From: Mesorhizobium sp. J428
GTDB lineage: Bacteria > Pseudomonadota > Alphaproteobacteria > Rhizobiales > Rhizobiaceae
DNA: 64,000 bases
Direction: 5' to 3'
NCBI RefSeq assembly: GCF_024699925.1
Contig: NZ_JAJOMX010000001.1
Location: forward strand, 4,068,001-4,132,000
Positions within the stretch are counted from its first letter, which is position 1. Each line of letters opens with the position of its first letter. The notes under the pieces were generated by a model. It saw only the letters and a program-made list of their open reading frames with translations, did no database searches and was not told the origin of the DNA. Shown here piece by piece: positions 36,658-46,205 of the stretch. A program made the translations under genes and the position numbers.

Positions 36658-38082
36658 AGCCGCTGCTGGCGCTCTGGCAGAAGAGCCTCATGGTGCAGCT
36701 CCTTTCATGGATGCTCATCGCGCTGTTTGCCTCCCAGGCGATCAGCCTTGCCATCTTGTGGGACTATCTGCAGGCCGATCTTCGCGCATCCGCGCGCGCC
36801 GAAATCAGCAGTCGAGCGGCTGCGGTATCCCGGCTTGTCGAGACGGCGCCGCCAGACCTACGCCAAGACCTCATACGCATCAGCAGTACCGAGACCTCTC
36901 GCTTCTGGGTGTCCGATGGGCGCCCGGTGACGCTGGAGGACTGGGTCCGGCAGGCGTTCGTCCAATTCGAAATCCCGCTGGCGAAGCTGCTGACGGCCAC
37001 CGATGAAGCCACCGCTGTCAGCGCCGCAGACGAGAGCCATCTTCCGGCGGGGCATGGACCCGCAATACTTCCTCTCCGGCGCGACATGGACGATGCCGGC
37101 GCAGGATCAGGGCGAACTGCCGGTCATGGCCAGATATCTCGACTTCGCCAAGCTGAACGGCGCCGGGGTGATCGTCCCGCTGGCGGATGGTCGGGTTCTC
37201 AACGCCGCGTTCTACAAGAACATCTCGCCCTCGGTCTGGCGCACGCACCTGCCCTTGTCGCTGACACTGACGGCAATCCTCGTCGCTCTCGCGGGGTTCT
37301 TGACGGTTCGTCGGATCGCAAGCCCGCTGCGTCAGCTCACGCAGGCCGCAGAGACACTGGGCCGTGGCGAAGCCGTCTCGCCGCTGGTCGAGCGCGGGCC
37401 TGAAGACATTCGTCGCACGACGATCGCCTTCAACGGTATGCAGGAGCGCATTCATCGCTTCGTTGCCGACCAGACGAGAATGCTCGCTGCCATCGGCCAC
37501 GACCTGCGCACGCCGTTGACGACCATGCGGTTGCGCGCCGAACTCATCGAAGACACCGAACTCCAGGAGCGGATGCTCGACACGATCGAGGAAATGCAGG
37601 CATTGACGGAGTCGGCGCTCGCCTTGGCGCGCCAGGAGACCAGCGCCGAGCCCACCCGCACGATCGACCTGGCCGCTCTCGTGGAGAGCGTCTGCGACGA
37701 CCTGGCAGACATAGGCCAGCCTGTGCGCTTCAAGCCCGGCGAGCGGATCACCTATCGCTGCCGTCCCGACGGTTTGAGGCGCGTGATCCGAAACCTGATC
37801 GAGAACGCGGTGCGGTATGCCGGAGGCGCCGATGTCAGCCTCGCTGCCGAGGCGGCCAGTGTAAAGATCCTCGTGGAGGATGACGGTCCGGGCATCCCGA
37901 TCGACAGCATCGAAGACGTCTTCGCACCCTTCTTCCGCCTGGAAGGCTCACGTTCGCGCGAGACCGGGGGCAGCGGGCTCGGTCTCTCAATCGCCCGCGC
38001 GATCGCCCGTCAGCATGGCGGCGACATCATTCTCTCACCACGCGCGCCCGGACTTCGGGCCATGGTTGTATTGCCAGGATGA
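36654..38082 (+). pseudogene. sensor histidine kinase, frameshift near 37046
   Basis: The N-terminal part (MKPLLALWQKSLMVQLLSWMLIALFASQAISLAILWDYLQADLRASAR) with TM1 and a periplasmic sensor breaks after AADESHLPAG and resumes as MDPQYFLSGATWTMPAQDQ. An extra G in GGGG at 37040-37043 would account for it. Then come TM2, a HAMP domain (RRIASPLRQLTQAAETLGRGE), H-box AAIGHDLRTPLTTMR, N-box, and the ATP lid G-G-S-G-L-G-L-S-I. It is the partner of the preceding response regulator, EnvZ-like in layout. Confidence 0.85.
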
Positions 38083-38378
38083 CTTGACGGCAGCGCCGGT
38101 GTCGCCTCGACGGGGGATCGAGGCCGAGGTGCAATTCGCGCCGAAAGGAGAAGTCGGGGCGGAAACCGGTCGCGACGACAATGCGATCGACTTTCTCGAC
38201 CCCTCCGCGCCTATCGGATTCCACCGCGACCAGGTTCCCGGCGCATCGATAATCGCGCCAGAAGGCGGTGTACGGCCTCAGCATCGCGATAGCGCACGAC
38301 GAAGGGCGCGTCGGCGCGACCGTCAGTCGACATCAGGTCGTGTCCCTGCCGTGCGATCCCGGTCACCTCGGCGCCGAG
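38083..38378 (-). pseudogene. remnant of an FAD/NAD(P)-binding oxidoreductase of ars operons (ArsO-like)
   Basis: Two pieces in different minus-strand frames resemble internal parts of the flavoproteins often found beside arsR: STDGRADAPFVVRYRDAE (near 38330) and, further along, KVDRIVVATGFRPDFSF (near 38180). There is no start, no Rossmann G-x-G-x-x-G and no proper C-terminus. The piece is truncated at the kinase gene end and abuts the arsR stop. It is a decayed leftover. Confidence 0.55.
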
Positions 38379-38711
38379 CTATGCGCGTTCTGTCATCTTT
38401 CGGCGTGCCGGCTCTGGCGGACAGCTTCCGTCCGCGCAGCATTCGTCCGCGAGGTAGCCGATCAGAGCCTGCATCGACGGATACTCGGCGCGACAGATGA
38501 GCGTTGTCGCATGCCGCTCCTGGCTCACCAGCCCCGTCTCGATCAGCCGCTTGCAGTGATGCGAAAGCGTGGACGCCGGGATTCCGAGCCTCTCCTGGAT
38601 GCTGCCGACCGGCAGTCCCTCGTCGCCTGCGCGCACAAGGATTCGGTAGATGTTCAGGCGTGTGGGGTTGCCGAGCGCTTCGAGTTGCGATGCTGCCTGT
38701 TCGAGCTTCAT
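38379..38711 (-). CDS. arsR: ArsR family arsenite-responsive repressor
   Basis: A 110-residue ArsR/SmtB winged helix protein. The recognition helix is IPASTLSHHCKRLIETGLV (about residues 44-62). Near the C-terminus Cys91, Cys92 and Cys97 (DECCADGSC) form a cluster resembling the C-terminal arsenite sites of AfArsR-type repressors, rather than the CVC site in the DNA-binding helix of the R773/pI258 type. A perfect 17-bp inverted repeat lies 31 bases upstream of its start, so it probably represses both itself and the divergent OsmC gene. Confidence 0.92.
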   Translation of the reverse strand: MKLEQAASQLEALGNPTRLNIYRILVRAGDEGLPVGSIQERLGIPASTLSHHCKRLIETGLVSQERHATTLICRAEYPSMQALIGYLADECCADGSCPPEPARRKMTERA

Positions 38712-38741
38712 GCGAGGAGCGTAATCATTCCGAAGCCGACG

Positions 38742-38781
38742 GTCAATCGAATTTCGATGAATCTCGAAATTCGATTGACCA
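38742..38781. promoter_or_regulatory. ArsR operator, perfect 17-bp inverted repeat
   Basis: GGTCAATCGAATTTCGA (38742-38758) is exactly inverted at 38765-38781 around a 6-base spacer. It lies between the divergent arsR and OsmC genes. Its AT-rich core is unlike the surrounding sequence. Assignment to ArsR rests on position and symmetry. Confidence 0.85.
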
Positions 38782-38874
38782 AGGATGCCTGAAACTCTCG
38801 CTCATTTTGATCTCGATCAGCACGCGCTTGCGCCGAAGAGGATATGGGGGAGGGGATCATTTGGAGTCGATGCG

Positions 38875-39354
38875 ATGCTGGAATACCGGGTCGAAGCGAA
38901 ACGCGTGGATGCGCATGGAAGCATGGCGCGTTGCAAGGACGCCGAGGTGCGGCTCGACACGGACGTGAACGACCGTCGCGATGCCTTCAATCCGGCCGAA
39001 ATGCTGCTGGCATCGCTGGCGGCTTGCATGATCAAGGGGATCGAGCGCGCGGCGCCTGTGCTTAAGTTCCATTTCCGGGGTGTCGAGGTGCGCCTGCACG
39101 GGATGCGCCAGGACGCCCCGCCGCGAATGTCCGAAATGGACTACGAGATCGTCGTCGATACCGATGAAGACGACCGTCGTATCGAACTGCTGCACATCAA
39201 TGTCCGGAAATACGGCACGATCTTCAACACGGTTCCGCCGCAGCCAGTCTGTCCGGCCGGATGGTCCGAAAGGGCTGAACTGCCCGCGCTTCAGATCGAC
39301 TGCTGGTTCACCCGCTTCGACACTTCCTCCGCGCTTTCCACGCGCTCCGAGTAG
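38875..39354 (+). CDS. OsmC family protein of the ars cluster
   Basis: A 159-residue OsmC/Ohr-fold protein: [32 protein letters not shown], then [23 protein letters not shown] with the conserved Cys, and [11 protein letters not shown] with the second Cys. OsmC-type proteins use the Cys pair to reduce organic peroxides. The start at 38875 is chosen for GGAG 8 bases upstream and family length; an ATG at 38785 adds 30 non-conserved residues. Its end overlaps the convergent arsH by 64 bases. Confidence 0.82.
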   Translation: MLEYRVEAKRVDAHGSMARCKDAEVRLDTDVNDRRDAFNPAEMLLASLAACMIKGIERAAPVLKFHFRGVEVRLHGMRQDAPPRMSEMDYEIVVDTDEDDRRIELLHINVRKYGTIFNTVPPQPVCPAGWSERAELPALQIDCWFTRFDTSSALSTRSE

Positions 39355-40022
39355 CGATCGGTCAGGTAGTCCGATCGGTCGCGCAGAAGGAGCGTGAACT
39401 TCATCAGTTCCTCCATCACGTCGACGATGCGGTTGTAGTAGGGCGACGGCTTCATCCGCCCCTCGGCATCGAACTCGTTGAAGGCCTTGGCCACCGAGGA
39501 CTGGTTGGGGATGGTGACCATGCGCATCCAACGGCCCAGCACACGGAGCTGATTGACCGCATTGAAGCTCTGAGAGCCCCCGCAGACCTGCATCACCGCA
39601 AGCGTCCGCCCCTGCGTCGGCCGCACGCCACCGAGCGACAGCGGAAGCCAGTCAATCTGCGCCTTCATGATCCCGGTCATCGAACCGTGCCGCTCCGGCG
39701 AGCACCAGACCTGTCCCTCCGACCATGTCGACAATTCGCGCAGTTCCTTGACCTTCGGGTGATCCGCCGGGACCGAGTCTGGAAGTGGCAAGCCCGCCGG
39801 ATTGAAGATGCGCACCTCGGCGCCCAGCCGCCGCAGGATCCGCGCCCCTTCCTCTGTCGCCAGCCGCGAATAGGAGCGCTCGCGCAGCGACCCGTACAGC
39901 ATCAAGATTCGCGCCGGATGTAACGATCGGGGCGCGTCGAACAAGGCCCCGGGGTCGATGGCCTGGAACTGTGCCTCGTCGAGATTGGGGCATGAGACGA
40001 TGGGCTCGGCTGCTTCGGTCAT
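39291..40022 (-). CDS. arsH: NADPH-dependent FMN oxidoreductase ArsH
   Basis: A 243-residue flavodoxin-like protein. It has the ArsH hallmarks: [50 protein letters not shown] (FMN-binding loop [10 protein letters not shown]), [75 protein letters not shown]. ArsH oxidises trivalent methylated or aromatic arsenicals to less toxic pentavalent forms and reduces oxidants. Length is normal for the family. Confidence 0.95.
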   Translation of the reverse strand: MTEAAEPIVSCPNLDEAQFQAIDPGALFDAPRSLHPARILMLYGSLRERSYSRLATEEGARILRRLGAEVRIFNPAGLPLPDSVPADHPKVKELRELSTWSEGQVWCSPERHGSMTGIMKAQIDWLPLSLGGVRPTQGRTLAVMQVCGGSQSFNAVNQLRVLGRWMRMVTIPNQSSVAKAFNEFDAEGRMKPSPYYNRIVDVMEELMKFTLLLRDRSDYLTDRYSERVESAEEVSKRVNQQSI

Positions 40023-40297
40023 GTCGTCCTATTTGAATCCCTGCAATGCGACTTTATTTCGAAGAAATTAGAAATATTGAAACCAGTCGCTCGGCGTCAA
40101 GGATATTTCGGCCATCATCGAAATTCCTTTCGCCCGTCGCTGGGGAATGATAGGCTTCCGTGTCTCATAAGCATTACAAGGCCATGTCCCGACCTCCCAG
40201 AAGACCCGGTTACGACCGCTGCGATGCGGATGGGTGCGACAGCCGCCACGGCTGACCTGTTTCCTCCCGCCCGTAACCACTTCTGGAGTTCCGTCTC

Positions 40298-41212
40298 ATG
40301 CGCACATCCCTGCGTCTGCCTCCTGCCGCCTTGCTCATTCTCGCCTGCGCCCTCTGGGGCGGCGCAACCGTCCTCAATAAGGCGCTTCTCGCTTCGATCC
40401 CTCCCGTGCCGCTGCTGGTCTTGCAGCTTGCGCCAAGCGCGATCGTTCTCTGGTTGACCTTCGGCCTCTCCAGTCGAAAGGCCGCTCCGAAATCCGTTAT
40501 CCTGCCGCTGGTTCTGCTCGGCCTCCTCAATCCCGGCATTTCCTACACACTCAGCCTGATGGGACTGGCCCACATATCGGCGAGCGTCTCCACGCTGCTA
40601 TGGGCTGCCGAACCGTTGATGATCCTGGGCCTTGCCGCGATCTTTCTGCGGGAGCCGGTCACGCCGCGCCTGTTGGGGGTGATGCTCGCCGGCATGTTCG
40701 GCGTTCTCCTGGTTGCAGATGCACTGGGAGGCTTCCAAGGCAACGACCCCGCCGGGGTCCTGCTCCTGCTTTCCGGTATTCTGTGCTGCGCGTTCTACAC
40801 GGTCTTCTCCCGGAAGCTTAGCGAGGCGGCGGACTCGCTGTATATCGTGGCGGTGCAGCAGACGGCTGGACTGACATGGGCGGCCGCGCTGTTGGTTGCG
40901 GGCACGTCCTACGGCAGTTTGGCGGATATCGCTGACGTGCCGCTCGAGCGTGCGGCGGTAGCGGCGCTGTCTGGCCTCCTGTACTACGCCGCGGCTTACT
41001 GGCTCTACATCGCGGCGCTCCGGTCGGTTCCTGCGGCGGTCGCGGGGAGCTATTTCAACGCAATCCCCGTATTCGGCGTCACCTTCGCATTCCTGTTTCT
41101 CGGCGAAAGACTGACATCGATCCAGTGGGTAGGCGCGGCGGTCATCCTCGTGTCCGTCTTCGAACTCGTAAGGCTGACCCGTACAGATGCACGCCAGCCC
41201 GGGACCACTTAG
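40298..41212 (+). CDS. EamA/DMT-family transporter
   Basis: A 304-residue membrane protein with ten predicted helices in two EamA repeats (ACALWGGATVLNKALLASIPP...; YYAAAYWLYIAALRSVPAAVAGSYFNAIPVFGVTFAFLFLGE). It probably exports a small metabolite. It stands between arsH and moeA but faces the other way from both. No arsenite pump (ArsB/Acr3) is visible in this island, so a link to arsenic is possible but unproven. Confidence 0.88.
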   Translation: MRTSLRLPPAALLILACALWGGATVLNKALLASIPPVPLLVLQLAPSAIVLWLTFGLSSRKAAPKSVILPLVLLGLLNPGISYTLSLMGLAHISASVSTLLWAAEPLMILGLAAIFLREPVTPRLLGVMLAGMFGVLLVADALGGFQGNDPAGVLLLLSGILCCAFYTVFSRKLSEAADSLYIVAVQQTAGLTWAAALLVAGTSYGSLADIADVPLERAAVAALSGLLYYAAAYWLYIAALRSVPAAVAGSYFNAIPVFGVTFAFLFLGERLTSIQWVGAAVILVSVFELVRLTRTDARQPGTT

Positions 41213-41250
41213 CCGCCGTTCTGCTGCCGTCAGATGTAATTCTGATCGAC

Positions 41251-42511
41251 TCAGATGGCTTCGAACGCGACCCGCATTCCGGGCTCGACACGGTTCACGC
41301 CGGGCGGCAGAAGCACGATCCCGTCGGATTGAGAAATTGCCCGCAGGCTAGCGGACGAGCCGCGGCCGAGCATGGTCAGGCGCGGCAATCCATCGGACCC
41401 TGCGGCGGCGAGGCGCACCGGCACGAACTCGGTGCGGTCGGGACGCTTCTCGTAAGTGAAATCGGCAACCGCCTGCGCCCATATCGGCGCGGTGTTCGAC
41501 AGGCCCGCCAGTCTGCGCAGGGCCGGCAGTGCGATCATGCGGAAGGTGACGAGCGTGGCATTCGGGTTGCCGGGGAGCCCTAGGAATAGCGCCGGACCCA
41601 GCCGTCCCACCTTCACCGGCTTGCCGGGCCGCATGGCGACTTTCATCACGTCGAGCATGCCGCCGCTGGAGCCGACAGCCCAGGTGACGTGGTCTTCCTC
41701 TCCGGCGGACACGCCGCCCGTGGTGATGATTGCGTCGCATCGCGCGGCTGCGTCGGCCAGAGTTGCGGCGATCGCGGCGCGCGTATCGGGCACGATGCCG
41801 AAGTCGAGCACCTCGGCCCAGCGGCACGCATCGAGGCTGGCGCGCAGCATCGCGCGGTTCGAGTTGAAGATCTGGCCGGGATGAAGCAGCTCACCCGGCT
41901 CGCGCAGTTCGGGCACCGGTCGAGATCAGTCCGATGCGGACCTTCCGGCGAACGTCGATCGCGGCCATTCCCTGACCGGCGAGGAGTGCGAGGTGCTGCG
42001 GTTTCAGCGTGATACCGGCATTCAGCAGGAGCTCGCCCCGGCGCACGTCTTCTCCGGTGATCCGCACATTCTGGCCTGTACGCGGCTTCTGGTCGATGAC
42101 GATGGCGTCGCCGTCGAGACGGCATTTCTCCTGCATGACGACGGTGTCGAAACCGTGCGGGACCGGCGCCCCGGTCAGGATGCGGACCGAGCTTTCGAAG
42201 GATTGCGTGGGCTTGTCGCCCGCCGCAATGCGCCCCGTCACCTCGAGCCGCCACGGCCCCTGTCCCGCGAAGCTGTTCGACATCACCGCGTACCCGTCCA
42301 TCGCGGAGGCATCGAACGGCGGAAGGTCCCGGCTCGCGCGTACATCCGAAGCGGTCACACGTCCGATCGCGGCGAGCAGGTCGAGCATTTCTGTTTCCGC
42401 CACCGGAACCGCCGTAGCGATCGCCTTGGCCGCGGCGATGTCGACGGGAATGACCGCCCCGGTCGCGCCGGCTTCGCAATGATCCGGAAGAGCAAGGGCA
42501 GACACTGTCAT
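41251..42511 (-). pseudogene. moeA: molybdopterin molybdenumtransferase MoeA of the aio operon, frameshifted
   Basis: The N-terminal part from 42511 (GGAG 5 bases upstream) contains LPPFDASAMDGYAV, the MoeA signature, and runs to VRIGLISTG. There one extra base (CCC at 41918-41920) shifts the frame; the rest, ELREPGELLHPGQIFNSNRAML...TTGGVSAGEEDHV...FLGLPGNPNATLVTF, is intact to the stop. MoeA inserts molybdate into adenylylated molybdopterin. moeA as last gene of aioBA-cytC-moeA is known from arsenite-oxidising Rhizobium/Agrobacterium strains. It starts 2 bases after cytC. Confidence 0.88.
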
Positions 42512-42513
42512 GG

Positions 42514-42897
42514 TCACTCCGGCAGGGTCTTGAGATAGGCGACGAGGTTGGCGAGTTCGTCCGGCTTCTTGATGCCGGCGAATGCCATCTTCGTGCCCGG
42601 AACCTTGGCCTTCGGCGCGACAAGATATTCGGTCAGGTGCGCATCGTCCCAGACGAGACCGGCGGCGCCAGCGTCCTTCATGGCCTTCGAGTAGTTGAAG
42701 CCTTCGACGGTGCCGGCTGTCCGGCCGATCACATCGCCGAGATGCGGGCCGACCTTGTTGGTCGTCGTATCGGTTGCGTGGCAGGCGACGCACTTCCTGA
42801 AGGCGGCCTTACCGGCCTCGATGTCCTGGGCGTAAGCCATGGTTGCGACGAGGACAAAAGCTCCCGTCGCCACGGTTTTGGCGGTCAATGATTTCAC
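42514..42897 (-). CDS. cytC: periplasmic class I cytochrome c of the arsenite oxidase operon
   Basis: A 127-residue protein with signal peptide MKSLTAKTVATGAFVLVATMAYAQ. The haem motif C36-V-A-C39-H40 and the distal ligand Met104 (PGTKMAFAG) are typical of mitochondrial-type cytochrome c2. It would accept electrons from AioBA and pass them to the terminal oxidase. It sits 68 bases after aioA and 2 bases before moeA. Confidence 0.93.
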   Translation of the reverse strand: MKSLTAKTVATGAFVLVATMAYAQDIEAGKAAFRKCVACHATDTTTNKVGPHLGDVIGRTAGTVEGFNYSKAMKDAGAAGLVWDDAHLTEYLVAPKAKVPGTKMAFAGIKKPDELANLVAYLKTLPE

Positions 42898-42965
42898 GAT
42901 GCACTCCGGTCTGATGCTGACGACGCCGCCGGGCTGGCGTGGCCCGGCGGCGCAAGGCGCGGCGG

Positions 42966-45432
42966 TCAGCCCGCGCTGTATTCCATGGACTTGAACGACA
43001 GGTCCGCCGCCGAGGCCGGCGCATCCGAGATTTTTCGGATGTTGGCCCAGGTATGCTTGTAGTTCGGCAGGATCAGCTCGTTCGTCCCCGCATTGACGAT
43101 GTTGCCCTGGGCGCCGTTAGGCGCGCCGAATACCATGAAGGTCTCCTTCCGCCGCGCGGTCGGCGTCGGATAGACCAGCGCCTGCGTCGCGCCGACGTCG
43201 TTGAAGACCTCGACCAGGTCGCCGGCCTTGACCCCGAGTTCGGCCATGTCCTCCGGGTTTATCTCGATATACGGGATCGGGAAGCGGTCGGAGACGAAGT
43301 CGTTGGCCTTATCCAGGAACCAGTTCTGCCAGATGACGTTGGCGCGGCCGTTGTTGATGAGGAACGCGTAGTTGTCCCTCTGGTAGGCCTTGCCGGGCGC
43401 CTGCAGCCCGCGCCACTCGCCGCCGCAGAACAGCGCCTTGCCATCCTCGCGGCCGTGGCGGGTGAACTTCCCGTCGGTGTAGAGGCGCTTGGTGCCGACA
43501 AGTTGGCCGTTCTCGAAGCCGACCACCGGCTCCTGCACTCCGTTGTTGCCCATGGCGCGCAGCCGGTCGTAGGTCACTTCCGGATTGCCGGAGTGATAGC
43601 CGTCCATGAAGGCGTCTTCCTCGGTCTTCCAGTCATAACCCTTGAACTGGTCGGCATAGGCGTCGCGGCCATCCTCCCGCAGCACCCGCTCCAGGTTCTG
43701 TGCGAGGCCCGCCGCGATCAGGCAGTCCGGCTTAGAGTTGCCCGGGCCGTCCATGTATTTCTCGACGAGGCGCATCCGGCGCTCGCCGTTCATGGAGGTC
43801 AGGTTCATCTCGCCGGATTCGACCGCCGGCAGGATGACGTGAGCGGCTTGGCCGATCTGGCTGTGGATGATGTCCACGTTGACCGAGAACAGCCCGCCCG
43901 CGTTGATCGCGCCGACGATCGCCTCGACGAGTTCTTCCCGCGTCGCGCCCGCATGAGCGTCCATGGCGTCCTTCACCATGTTGGTCCGGCGATTGTATTC
44001 GCGCTTGAACTCGGTCGCGTTGAGCGTCGTCTTATAGTGATCGTTGGCCCAGATGTGATGCACCTTGCCGTGCCCGGCGATGATCAGCTGGTCGATATAG
44101 GGCGCGGGCCGCCCGACATGCGCGTCCGAGGGACGGAAGTAGCCTTCCTGGTGGCCGCCCAGGCGGCAGACGCCACCGCCCTCGCGGCCGATGTTGCCGG
44201 TCGCCAGGCCGATGTTCACCAGAGCGCCGATGACGCGATAGTTGTCGTTGCCCCAGATGATGCCCTTCTCGTAGCCCGTGGCGCACTTGCGGCGTGAGCC
44301 GTCTTCCTTCGGTTTCGCGATCCACTCGGCTGCTTTGACGATGTCGGCTTCTGCAAGCCCGGTGATCGACGCACCCTCGGCCAGTGACATCTTGCCCTTG
44401 GCCCGCGCCATCTCGAACGAGCCGAGCGCCGCCGGATGCTGTTCGTCCTGCGGAACCGCAATGTCGCCCTGCAAAGTCGAGGCGGCGATGAAGTCCTTGT
44501 CCACCCAGCCCTGGTCGGCGATGTAGGTGAAGAGCGTGTTGAACAGCGCCAGGTCCGTGCCGGTCTTGATCGCCAGATGCAGCACGTTCTCCGCGCCCGC
44601 CTCCACTTCGCAGGCGTTTGCCGTCACGGTGCGGCGCGGATCGACGATGATCACCTTTGCGCCGTTCCGCATCCCCGGCACCATGTGGTTCAAGAACAGG
44701 TTGGTCTGGCATTCGAGCGGGTTGGTTCCCACCAGCATGATCGTGTCGGTCAGCGTGTAGTCCTCGTAGGCGTAGTTCAGTTCGTCGACGCCCATGTCGC
44801 GGGTGGAGTGGACCTCGGAATTGTAGGCCGGACGGTTGTGGATTCGGCAGTTCTTGACCTTCATCGATCCGAAATAGAGCTTGCCCGTGCCCCAGGTGTT
44901 CTCGTAGCCGCCGGCCGATCCGCCATGGTCGAACATCGAGACGAACAGGTCGTTCTCGTCGTCCTTGTCGATGACCCGGGCGGTGACGCGCGCGACGAGG
45001 TCGAGCGCGTCGTTCCAACTGGTCGGCTGCCAGGTGCCGTAGCGCCAGACCATCGGCTCGGTCAGCCGCTGCTGCTGGGTGCCGGTCTTGTCGGAGCGGC
45101 GGTTCTCGGCCATACGCGCGCCGCGCACGGAGCCGAGGCCGGAATTCACCACGCAGCCGTGGTCCGGCTTGATGACGAGATGGACGTCCTTCCCGTCCTG
45201 CTTCACGACGTTGTACATCGACGGCGCATACCAGGCGTCGGTGTCGGCCGGCTGCTGCTCGGCGAGGTTCACGCCGAAGGCGTTGGCGGCGGCGTCGATG
45301 CCGCCCTGCTTGTTCACCGGCCATGTACGCATGGTAGCCGCAGCCGACGATGCAGTAGTGGCAGGTCACATTGTGCTTCTTCGCATCCGCCGGGATGATC
45401 GGCAGGCGATCGATATGTCGCTTGTAAGCCAT
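42966..45432 (-). pseudogene. aioA: arsenite oxidase large (Mo-bisPGD, 3Fe-4S) subunit AioA, frameshifted near codon 36
   Basis: From 45432 (GGAGG 5 bases upstream) the protein reads MAYKRHIDRLPIIPADAKKHNVTCHYCIVGCGYHAY, with the AioA [3Fe-4S] motif C-x2-C-x3-C. It then continues in another frame as TWPVNKQGGIDAAANAFGVNLAEQQPADTDAWYAPSMYN to a normal C-terminus (SFKSMEYSAG). A lost CA pair in TACATGG at about 45329-45335 explains the shift. Joined length is about 822 residues, normal for AioA. It oxidises arsenite to arsenate in the periplasm, carried by the Tat signal of AioB. Confidence 0.93.
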
Positions 45433-45443
45433 GGTTTCCTCCC

Positions 45444-45968
45444 TCAGAGCACGTTCGACAGGCGGCCGTAGAGAAGCTCGTCGACGCCCTCGGCGTAGAT
45501 GTCGCCCTTCTCGTCCACCCTCAGCGCGTATTGCGGCAGGTTCTGCGTGGCCTGGCCCCAGATCTGCTGTCCGCCCGCCTCGCAATCGAAGCGGGAGTAG
45601 TGGCCGGGGCAGTTCAGCGTCCGGTCAGCGGCGACGTAGTTGAGCGGGAAGCCCTTGTGCGGGCAGATGGTGGAAAAGCCGACGATGTCACCGTCGGGGC
45701 CTGCGCCACCTTCGACCGACGTGCCGAGCTTCAGGAGCACGCCCGGCGCGTTCTCGTCCGGATATGTCACGTCGAACGGCTCGTTCGGCTTGAGGTCGGC
45801 GACGTTGCCGAGGCGGTTCGACGGATAGTCGAGACGCGCGAGCGCCACCTGGGCCCTTGCCGGCGCTGCCGGAAGAGCCACTGACGTCGCCGTGGCCGCG
45901 GCCGCAAGCGCGCCGCCGCGAAGAAACTGTCGGCGACCGACATCGACCAATTTGTTGCACCTATCCAT
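45444..45968 (-). CDS. aioB: arsenite oxidase small Rieske [2Fe-2S] subunit AioB
   Basis: A 174-residue protein. The Tat signal RRQFLRGGALAAAATATSVALPAAPARA exports the folded AioAB complex. The Rieske motif is C-P-H-K-G-F ... C-P-G-H-Y-S. The extra cysteine pair that forms a disulfide in many Rieske proteins is absent (Phe and Gly at those places), as reported for some alphaproteobacterial AioB. GGGAGG is 5 bases before 45968. It is the first gene of the operon, 30 bases after the predicted transcription start. Confidence 0.93.
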   Translation of the reverse strand: MDRCNKLVDVGRRQFLRGGALAAAATATSVALPAAPARAQVALARLDYPSNRLGNVADLKPNEPFDVTYPDENAPGVLLKLGTSVEGGAGPDGDIVGFSTICPHKGFPLNYVAADRTLNCPGHYSRFDCEAGGQQIWGQATQNLPQYALRVDEKGDIYAEGVDELLYGRLSNVL

Positions 45969-46008
45969 CCCATCCTCCCTGGTTCGCGACTGGGTACGGT
46001 TGGGATGG

Positions 46009-46024
46009 TGCAAGGAGGGTGCCA
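46009..46024 (-). promoter_or_regulatory. sigma-54 promoter of aioB-aioA-cytC-moeA
   Basis: On the minus strand the sequence is TGGCACCCTCCTTGCA, with GG and GC exactly 10 bases apart, matching the -24/-12 consensus at nearly every position. It lies 41 bases upstream of the aioB start. The divergent aioR gene encodes the sigma-54 activator. Confidence 0.92.
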
Positions 46025-46087
46025 GTCGCGGGAAACGGGCCGGCACCCTCCAAATCCAGCGTCTTACGGCAGGCGCGAATTGGTCGC

Positions 46088-46136
46088 GTCCGGATTTCCG
46101 GACATGCTGCGCCGCCGTTGGTCCGGAAACCCGGAC
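46088..46136. promoter_or_regulatory. twin palindromes, probable AioR enhancer sites
   Basis: GTCCGG-N4-CCGGAC occurs twice, at 46088-46103 and 46121-46136. Their centres are 33 bases apart, three helical turns, so both face the same side of the helix. They lie about 97 and 130 bases upstream of the predicted aioB start site, the usual range for NtrC-type enhancers. AioR binding is an inference. Confidence 0.75.
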
Positions 46137-46205
46137 GTAGCCCAGAAGTGTAGGATTCCGGTCGATTTCGATGCCCTGGAGCGTTAGTCTGTCGGCTCAG
46201 GGAGG

